From the NCBI GenBank assembly GCA_030600745.1, contig JAUVLL010000073.1, positions 1-10,789 of the forward strand: a stretch of 10,789 bases of DNA, written 5' to 3'. Position numbers and translations under genes: made by a program. Under the pieces are notes generated by a model, which was not told where the DNA came from, did not search any database, and worked only from the letters and a program-made list of their open reading frames with translations. This DNA is from Spirochaetaceae bacterium (GTDB taxonomy: Bacteria > Spirochaetota > Spirochaetia > B11-G9). Positions within the stretch are counted from its first letter, which is position 1, and every line of letters begins with the position of its first letter. Positions 6,005 through 10,789 of the stretch are shown in pieces.

Positions 6005-8046
6005 ACCTGATTATCCTCAATAAGAGATCTAATATACCATTTTATAACATTCCAGTCATCTTTACGGGGAAGGAGTATCCAGTACCCCCTGTAGAAATTA
6101 TCTTCATACTGCTTTGATTTATCTTTAAGTTTATAGATATTTGTATAAGTATTGTACAAAACATTAAAAGTGCTTAATCCCTGCTTCCTGTTCACTTCAG
6201 TATCTTTATATTTCATAAAAAGACCAAGCATTTCCATAGCAGAAATATTTGTATCCAGGTAATTCTTCATAGTTTGAAACAGTTTTAAGACTGTACCAAG
6301 ATCTGTTATATCAAGGCCGGTCATCTTATCTTTTATCCCCTGTATTACCAATTGCTGTCTTGATGTTCTGCCAAAATCAGAACTTGTATGTCGTGATCGT
6401 ACAATCCTTAAAGATTCAATACCGTTAAGATGGTGCATTCCCTTTTTATAGTACAATGTGCTCCACTCTCCATTATCTCTTACCGTATAAGTAGGATCTA
6501 TGAGATCTGATTCAAGGTAAATATCAATACCTCCAAGGATGTTAATAAGATCTATAAACGCATACATATCCACAGCAATATATCCGGCAATGGAAAGACC
6601 TGTAATATCAGAAAGTATTTCTATAAACTTATCACCGCCATATGATCTGTAATAATCATTAATCTTTCTTTCCTGATAATAAAGATCTCTGGGAATCGCA
6701 ATAAGTGTCATTTTATCTGTATTACCATCTGCATGAACAAGTATAATCGTATCTGCATTATTCTCATGGGATCCAACTACAACAAATGTTGTATTATTAT
6801 TATTACTGTACTTATCAACAATTAGAGGTAGATTTTCAGGTATATCCATACGAAGAGACTCATCTGCCTGATCATGATATCCAATATACTTAAGTGACGA
6901 GATCATAATATCTTCAGAATCCATCAAATAAATGTCTCCAATTATTTTTTGAACTGCAAATGAACCTATTGGAATATTATCTTTATCAGTAATATCATAA
7001 TAAAAGTAATCATTGTCTTCTCTGGGGGTTCTTTTGACAGTAATATTATTCTGGGTCAAATATGCTTTAAAGGCTGCATCAGCCAAAATCGACTCAATCT
7101 TCAACTTTGATAAATCAACCAGTCTTATCTCATCAGTTCTTTTGTCTGAATCTTCAAGGATTTTTCTTAATGCGGAATAGAATTCTGAGTATTCAGTAAA
7201 TTTTCTATCAGCTATCAAAAATTTAAGACTTAACTTATCCAAAGATGCTTTAATGGAAAAAGTTAAATCCTTATTTGATATAATGTAGTAATAATATGTA
7301 TTTTCCTCCTTCAAATCACTTATTTCCAATTTTTCGGAGGTCAAATAATTGTTTAAAGAACGATCAGCAGCAAGTTTTACTAACTGTTTCTTAAGATGAT
7401 TATATTTTTCATAATGCAGGTCTACAACAGAAAATTCATTATCAATAAATGTAAACATCAAAGAAATGTTTCTATTTATCTCTGAAAGTAACAATGTTTC
7501 TTCATGATCCATAATACTTTTAATAGTTACAGCAGGGTTCTTTGAGTCATCTATTCTCAATGTAAAATATATATTGGATGATTTTGTTAATTTATAACTG
7601 GATGAACCGGTTTTTGCAGGATCAAGATTTCTTGCAGATAAAAGAGCTTGTATATCATCTGAGTTTATCAGATTATAAAAATCAATCTCCATCCTGGTTT
7701 TGTCAGAATGAATAAGGATATAATCAACTGCATTATAAAACGGTAGATTATCATCACTTTTCTGTGATATTTCAATTGCATTATCAGATGCTGATAAAGA
7801 CAACTTATTTTCAGAAAGAGACAGTAAACGTCTTACTTCATTGGTACTCGAATTTATTAATCTTATATCATCTTCAAAAACCAGATTTTGATTATTATAG
7901 TTTTCAATTTCTGTAAAAAGTCTGGTAATTTGTTTATAATGCCTATGTGATACAGTAGAAAACTGAATTGCAATGACAATCATTAAGATGAAGATGATTG
8001 TACCCAAAGCAAGTATTATTTTTTTTGATTTTATTTGTATTTTCAT
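6001..8046 (-). CDS. LytR-CpsA-Psr (LCP) family protein with a long repeated N-terminal ectodomain
   Basis: The 681-residue protein has a short cytoplasmic N-terminus, one transmembrane helix (about 9-30) and a large periplasmic part. The LCP domain lies at about 416-580, with the conserved D432 in ADTIILVH, IPRD (451-454), KIND-YYRSYGG (461-471) and R550-x-R552 followed by DFGR (557-560) and RQQ (563-565). LCP proteins transfer undecaprenyl-linked glycopolymers to cell-wall or protein acceptors; the Arg residues grip the pyrophosphate. Most are 300-450 residues, so the roughly 380-residue region ahead of the LCP core is an extension. It contains three similar modules (see findings) and probably coiled-coil or helical stretches (40-80, 195-230). 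ATG at 8046 has only a weak upstream AAGG at 15 bases. The TGA overlaps the TTG start of miaB. The acceptor in a diderm spirochaete is unknown. Confidence 0.88.
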   Translation of the reverse strand: MKIQIKSKKIILALGTIIFILMIVIAIQFSTVSHRHYKQITRLFTEIENYNNQNLVFEDDIRLINSSTNEVRRLLSLSENKLSLSASDNAIEISQKSDDNLPFYNAVDYILIHSDKTRMEIDFYNLINSDDIQALLSARNLDPAKTGSSSYKLTKSSNIYFTLRIDDSKNPAVTIKSIMDHEETLLLSEINRNISLMFTFIDNEFSVVDLHYEKYNHLKKQLVKLAADRSLNNYLTSEKLEISDLKEENTYYYYIISNKDLTFSIKASLDKLSLKFLIADRKFTEYSEFYSALRKILEDSDKRTDEIRLVDLSKLKIESILADAAFKAYLTQNNITVKRTPREDNDYFYYDITDKDNIPIGSFAVQKIIGDIYLMDSEDIMISSLKYIGYHDQADESLRMDIPENLPLIVDKYSNNNNTTFVVVGSHENNADTIILVHADGNTDKMTLIAIPRDLYYQERKINDYYRSYGGDKFIEILSDITGLSIAGYIAVDMYAFIDLINILGGIDIYLESDLIDPTYTVRDNGEWSTLYYKKGMHHLNGIESLRIVRSRHTSSDFGRTSRQQLVIQGIKDKMTGLDITDLGTVLKLFQTMKNYLDTNISAMEMLGLFMKYKDTEVNRKQGLSTFNVLYNTYTNIYKLKDKSKQYEDNFYRGYWILLPRKDDWNVIKWYIRSLIEDNQV

Positions 8047-8068
8047 TGACAGTGAGAATAACCTTAAA

Positions 8069-8097
8069 ATTGTATTTTTATCAAGTGAAACAGTAAA
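8069..8097 (-). promoter_or_regulatory. Candidate sigma70-type promoter for the LCP-miaB-SPOR genes
   Basis: On the minus strand, TTTACT (8097-8092) and TACAAT (8074-8069) are separated by 17 bases, matching 4/6 and 5/6 of the consensus. Transcription would begin around 8062, giving a very short leader before the ATG at 8046. In AT-rich DNA such matches arise by chance, so this is weak. The -35 box overlaps one arm of the inverted repeat at 8086-8122. Confidence 0.25.
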
Positions 8098-8122
8098 AAA
8101 TCAAATCATTTCTACTGTTTCA
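8086..8122. repeat. Perfect 10-bp inverted repeat in the folD-LCP gap
   Basis: TGAAACAGTA at 8086-8095 is exactly complementary to TACTGTTTCA at 8113-8122, with a 17-base loop that can itself pair through AAAT/ATTT. It fills much of the 84-base gap 8047-8130. In the folD sense it begins 9 bases after the stop codon, but no U-run follows, so it is a poor intrinsic terminator in that direction; in the plus sense it is followed by a T-rich stretch, although no plus-strand gene feeds it. It may be an RNA-stabilising or processing hairpin, or an operator for the downstream genes. Confidence 0.6.
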
Positions 8123-8130
8123 TTTCAATT

Positions 8131-9009
8131 TTATTTTCTGTTTTTTGCGGAATTTACTGTGTTATACATAAGCATTGTTATTGTCATGGGTCCGACACCA
8201 CCTGGTACAGGGGTAATTTTAGATGCTTTTTCTAAAGCTGATTTATACTCAACATCACCAACTAACCTGTATCCTCTTTTTTTAGTACTGTCATCTACTC
8301 TGTTAACACCAACATCTATAACTACAGCACCATCTTTTATCATATCTGCTGTAATAAATTCAGGTTTTCCTATTGCAGCAATCAGGATATCTGCCCTCCT
8401 GGTTATTTCTGCTATATTTTTCGTTCTGGAATGACAAACCGTAACAGTAGCATTCCCTCCTTCAGATTTGGACAATAGTAAATTTGCTACCGGTTTCCCA
8501 ACAATATTGCTACGACCAACAACAACTACATTGGCACCTTCCACCTTAACATTTGAATAAAGGAGCAGCTTAATAATTCCATGGGGAGTACATGGCAGGA
8601 ATGTATCCTTTCCCATTATCATCTTTCCTATACTCTGGGGGTGAAATCCGTCAACATCTTTTTCAGGGATAATACGCATAATAACTTTATCTGTATCAAT
8701 ATGTTTAGGTAAAGGAAGCTGTACAAGGATACCGTCAATCTTAGGGTTATTATTCATCGTATCCACAAGAGTTACTAGTTCCTCTTCCGTTGTTTCTTCA
8801 GGTAGTTTTATATTTTCAGAATAGATACCAAGATTATCACATGCTTTTTCCTTGGCACTGACATAAGACCGGCTTGCAGGATCCTCTCCTACTAATATGA
8901 CACCTAAACCCGGGGTAATGCCTGCAGCTTTAAGCTCAAAAACTTCTTTTTTTAAATCTTCTCTAATTTCACTTGCGATCAATTTTCCATCAATAATCTG
9001 AGCAGCCAT
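8131..9009 (-). CDS. folD: Bifunctional methylenetetrahydrofolate dehydrogenase / methenyltetrahydrofolate cyclohydrolase
   Basis: FolD interconverts 5,10-methylene-, 5,10-methenyl- and 10-formyl-tetrahydrofolate with NADP(H) in the cytoplasm, supplying one-carbon units for purines and initiator fMet. The 292-residue length is normal. Catalytic-site residues are visible: Y49 and K53 in SYVSAKEKAC, Q98 in VQLPLP and D120 in KDVDGFHP. The dinucleotide-binding motif GRSNIVGKP lies at 165-173, and the closing signature PVPGGVGPMT at 267-276. ATG at 9009-9007 is preceded by a good AGGAG at 9020-9016 with 6-base spacing. It is divergent from the outer-membrane barrel gene, an order I recall from T. 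pallidum (TP0732/TP0733). Whether it is cotranscribed with the LCP gene 84 bases downstream is unclear because of the hairpin and possible promoter in the gap. Confidence 0.97.
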   Translation of the reverse strand: MAAQIIDGKLIASEIREDLKKEVFELKAAGITPGLGVILVGEDPASRSYVSAKEKACDNLGIYSENIKLPEETTEEELVTLVDTMNNNPKIDGILVQLPLPKHIDTDKVIMRIIPEKDVDGFHPQSIGKMIMGKDTFLPCTPHGIIKLLLYSNVKVEGANVVVVGRSNIVGKPVANLLLSKSEGGNATVTVCHSRTKNIAEITRRADILIAAIGKPEFITADMIKDGAVVIDVGVNRVDDSTKKRGYRLVGDVEYKSALEKASKITPVPGGVGPMTITMLMYNTVNSAKNRK

Positions 9010-9015
9010 TAATTT

Positions 9016-9020
9016 CTCCT
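9016..9020 (-). promoter_or_regulatory. folD Shine-Dalgarno site formed at the repeat edge
   Basis: On the minus strand, AGGAG at 9020-9016 lies 6 bases before the folD ATG. Its first three bases (AGG, 9020-9018) are the last bases of the 42-bp repeat copy, whose minus-strand end is CCTTAGG. The repeat thus contributes half of the ribosome binding site, and a CCTTAGG self-complement (CCT/AGG) could in principle mask it. Confidence 0.75.
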
Positions 9021-9106
9021 AAGGATGCATAGGCGAGCAGCCAACTTGTTGGCGACCAGCCTAAGGATGCATAGGCGAGCAGCCAACTTGTTGGCGACCA
9101 GCCTAA
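9018..9106. repeat. Two perfect tandem copies of a 42-bp GC-rich palindromic repeat plus a 5-bp partial third
   Basis: Copies span 9018-9059 and 9060-9101 without a mismatch, and 9102-9106 (CCTAA) begins a third. Each unit is 24/42 G+C, clearly richer than the flanking AT-rich DNA. Each contains CCTAAGG, the palindrome ATGCAT, and GCCAAC-TT-GTTGGC (9040-9053 and 9082-9095), a 6-bp stem with a 2-base loop, enclosed by AGGC/GCCT (9031-9034 with 9059-9062). The array begins at the folD ribosome binding site and would be carried in the folD leader. It looks like a dispersed intergenic repeat, but only this window is visible. The 42-base period keeps one frame open on each strand. Confidence 0.95.
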
Positions 9107-9120
9107 ATATTATTACTTTT

Positions 9121-9149
9121 ATTATAGATTATTAAAGATAATATTAAAA
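9121..9149 (-). promoter_or_regulatory. Candidate folD promoter
   Basis: On the minus strand, a perfect TATAAT lies at 9126-9121. A poor -35 (TTTTAA, 9149-9144) sits 17 bases upstream. Transcription would start near 9114, placing both 42-bp repeats in a folD leader of about 105 bases. The perfect -10 is the main support; the surrounding AT-rich sequence makes chance matches common. A competing minus-strand -35-like TTGAAA lies further upstream near 9170. Confidence 0.4.
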
Positions 9150-9177
9150 GCCAATAGCTTAAATATTTCAATTAACA

Positions 9178-9206
9178 TTGATAAATATATGTTCAAGTGA
9201 TAATAT
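9178..9206 (+). promoter_or_regulatory. Sigma70-type promoter for the OMP-lipoprotein operon
   Basis: TTGATA (9178-9183) and TAATAT (9201-9206) are separated by exactly 17 bases, and a TG at 9198-9199 gives an extended -10 (TGATAATAT). The start point would be near 9213, about 23 bases before the TTG start codon at 9236, with GAGGT at 9225-9229 serving as ribosome binding site. Spacing, extended -10 and position make this the best promoter candidate in the window. Confidence 0.65.
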
Positions 9207-9235
9207 CAAACTTATAACAATTACGAGGTGTATAC

Positions 9236-9838
9236 TTGAATAGAAAACTTATTTTTATTGTTTTAATAATTTTGATGTTTACAACTTTTGCATTCACACA
9301 GGAGACTGAAGAAAAGTTTCTTGAACCTTACAGCCAGGGAAGCCAGACTTTCTCCATAAATGCAGGTTTATTAATACCGCTTTTCATCATTTTCCCGAAT
9401 CAGAGTGATACTGTTGTATCTTTTAAAGATCAGCTTTCTCTCGGAGGTACGGGGTCTCTTGAATGGGCAGCCTTTTTAAACAACAGATGGTCTCTCGGTG
9501 TGGGGCTTGCCGGTTCTTTTGCTTTTACTCCCCAAAAGAATACACATTCACTTATTCCTATTACAGCCAATCTTACTTATAATTATCCTTTTAGTTCATT
9601 TGAAATACCGGTAATATTTGGTGCAGGATTAGCTGTTAACAGAGTTGATGATCAGGTTTATTTTGGATCTATAGCAAAGCTGGGTACCGGAATATTCTAT
9701 AACGTAAATGCAGAATGGGGCCTTGGATTAAGAACACAGTATTGGATTGTTCCTGAAATCTACTTTGGTCCCAATTCAGAAAATACTGCATATGGTAATT
9801 TTCTTGATATCGGCCTTTCCGCAAAATTTCACTTTTAA
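9236..9838 (+). CDS. Small outer-membrane beta-barrel protein (about 8 strands)
   Basis: The 200-residue precursor has a signal peptide (about 1-21, charged MNRK then a hydrophobic core). The mature part shows about eight amphipathic segments: FSINAGLLIPL, LSLGGTGSLEWAAFL, WSLGVGLAGSFAF, LIPITANLTYNYPF, FEIPVIFGAGLAV, VYFGSIAKLGTGIFY, WGLGLRTQYWIVPEIYF and FLDIGLSAKFHF. It ends in Phe, the usual signal for Bam-dependent insertion. Size and strand number suit an OmpW/OprG- or OmpX-like barrel. T. pallidum TP0733, a predicted 8-strand barrel next to folD, is the likely counterpart from memory. The start is TTG with GAGGT 6 bases upstream; the next Met (residue 14) would destroy the signal peptide. 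The ligand or transported substrate cannot be read from the sequence. A lipoprotein gene follows 11 bases later. Confidence 0.85.
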   Translation: MNRKLIFIVLIILMFTTFAFTQETEEKFLEPYSQGSQTFSINAGLLIPLFIIFPNQSDTVVSFKDQLSLGGTGSLEWAAFLNNRWSLGVGLAGSFAFTPQKNTHSLIPITANLTYNYPFSSFEIPVIFGAGLAVNRVDDQVYFGSIAKLGTGIFYNVNAEWGLGLRTQYWIVPEIYFGPNSENTAYGNFLDIGLSAKFHF

Positions 9839-9849
9839 CAGGAACAAAC

Positions 9850-10789
9850 ATGAAAAAACATTTTTTATTAATACTGTCTATAATTTCTTTACTGCTTATA
9901 TCCTGTAATCCTGATGGTCCCGGGATCTTCTACAAAATTTCTGTCGAACCACCCCTTAGTAATTCTTCTCTAAGCGAGAAGAGTATCTATAAAGTTGTTA
10001 ACGATGGCACGAAGACATACGTTCTTGCAGGTGGAGCAGTTTACAAGGAGTCCGGATCCGACTGGGATAAGATTTCTGCCCCATCAGGGGAGAATCAGGC
10101 AGTATCCCTGGAAGAACTGTCAAATACCCTATACTGTGTTTATGCCGATGATAATAATTCGACATTATACAGTGGTGATGGTACTTCATGGACTGCAAAC
10201 ACCTTATTTACAAATATTTCAGGCAGTCTGACGTTAGTTGCATCAAGTAATACTGTTTTTGTTGTAGAAAGAATATCTTCGACACAATATAAAATTCATA
10301 ATCTTGCACATACAGCAGAAATAGATGTATCTAATTTTGTAAGAGGGGCTGCTTCTGGTGGAGCAACAATTGATTATATAATGGCAAGTCCGGAAATAAA
10401 TGAATTTTCATCTCCTGAAATTGTTTCATATGATAGTACAGGTCCTACATTTGCTAATATTACTGTAACCGGAGGAGATTTAAAAACTGCAATAACGGCA
10501 GAAACTGCATTGGGAAGCATCTATGGTGACGGTGCAGATATCTATATAACAACCAAAACAGGATTTCTTCTAAAAGGTATTAACACAGCTGTAGATTCTG
10601 CAATAAACAAAGTAAATACTTCCGATCTCGATAATTTAAAACTTGGAGCTATGGATATTGTTGATATTAGTGGTACAGATTATCTGTTAATTGGTTCTGA
10701 TGGTGGTTTCTATGAGATGGATCTTTCAACAGAATTAATTGTTACCCCCACATCTGCAACTATTGGATCTACAGAATATCTTTCTGTAG
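9850..10789 (+). CDS. Lipoprotein with beta-propeller-like repeats (3' end outside window)
   Basis: The frame from ATG 9850 is open for 313 codons to the window edge, so the gene is partial. AGGA at 9840-9843 lies 6 bases before the ATG, and only 11 bases separate it from the barrel gene, so the two are probably cotranscribed. The product begins with a lipoprotein signal peptide, lipobox LISC with C19. The rest is rich in Ser, Thr, Gly and Asp, with short beta-strand blocks of the form hydrophobic strand-GD/DG turn-strand, e.g. TYVLAGGAVYKESGSDWDKI, LYSGDGTSWTANTL, IYITTKTGFLLKGI and YLLIGSDGGFYEMDL. This spacing is like blades of a beta-propeller (sialidase/BNR-type), an inference from pattern only. 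I do not recognise a family and assign no function. Location would be an outer- or inner-membrane-anchored periplasmic or surface protein. Confidence 0.85.
   Translation, partial: MKKHFLLILSIISLLLISCNPDGPGIFYKISVEPPLSNSSLSEKSIYKVVNDGTKTYVLAGGAVYKESGSDWDKISAPSGENQAVSLEELSNTLYCVYADDNNSTLYSGDGTSWTANTLFTNISGSLTLVASSNTVFVVERISSTQYKIHNLAHTAEIDVSNFVRGAASGGATIDYIMASPEINEFSSPEIVSYDSTGPTFANITVTGGDLKTAITAETALGSIYGDGADIYITTKTGFLLKGINTAVDSAINKVNTSDLDNLKLGAMDIVDISGTDYLLIGSDGGFYEMDLSTELIVTPTSATIGSTEYLSV

Noticed and set aside
8086..8130. Intrinsic terminator after folD
   Set aside because: The stem is AT-leaning and in the folD sense is followed by CTTGATAAAAA rather than a U-run.
7973..8434. 153-codon plus-strand open frame opposite folD and the LCP gene start
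   Set aside because: It lies antisense to well-supported folD and LCP coding sequence, crosses the gap with the inverted repeat, and its translation is low-complexity Ser/Ile/Phe with no recognisable domain.
9018..9106. CRISPR array
   Set aside because: The repeat is head-to-tail with no spacers, only two copies, and no cas gene is nearby.
9010..9235. Riboswitch (for example a tetrahydrofolate riboswitch) upstream of folD
   Set aside because: The only structured part of the leader is the tandem repeat itself; I see no match to the THF riboswitch core, and exact duplication is not a riboswitch trait.
9998..10231. Open frames on both strands within the second lipoprotein gene
   Set aside because: They overlap the lipoprotein frame that starts at 9850 with a lipobox and good ribosome binding site; their translations are His- and Ile-rich without family features.

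Overview
The window is AT-rich, protein-dense DNA that I read as chromosome of a spirochaete (order Spirochaetales, Treponema-like). The assignment is inference. It rests on the gene set and order: folD lies divergently beside a small outer-membrane beta-barrel gene, which as I recall matches the T. pallidum TP0732/TP0733 pair, and a secreted vWA protein is linked to a lipocalin-like lipoprotein, which resembles the Tp0750/Tp0751 (pallilysin) pair. Signal peptides, lipoboxes, a predicted 8-strand barrel ending in Phe and a SPOR protein all indicate a diderm envelope.

Layout. (A) Positions 1-3654, plus strand: a tight operon of a possible upstream gene tail (ATGA overlap), a membrane-anchored vWA protein, a DHH/DHHA1 phosphoesterase of NrnA type, and a large lipoprotein with Asp-rich motifs and two probable beta-barrel modules. 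(B) Positions 3657-9009, minus strand, convergent with A by a 2-base gap: folD, then after an 84-base gap a LytR-CpsA-Psr (LCP) protein, miaB and a TPR-SPOR protein. The last three are fused by stop/start overlaps with TTG and GTG starts. (C) Positions 9010-9235, the folD/OMP divergent region: two perfect tandem 42-bp GC-rich, palindrome-bearing repeats run up to the folD ribosome binding site, then AT-rich DNA holds candidate promoters for both directions. (D) Positions 9236-10789, plus strand: a small beta-barrel outer-membrane protein followed 11 bases later by a lipoprotein gene that runs off the window.

Most of the window serves the cell envelope: surface or periplasmic vWA and lipoproteins, an outer-membrane barrel, a peptidoglycan-binding SPOR protein and an LCP glycopolymer transferase-like protein. 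Housekeeping genes (folD, miaB, the nanoRNase-type DHH protein) are interleaved with them. No CRISPR array, transposase, rRNA or tRNA was recognised. The least ordinary items are the 42-bp repeat pair in the folD leader, the triplicated module in the LCP ectodomain, and the vWA-DHH-lipoprotein operon.
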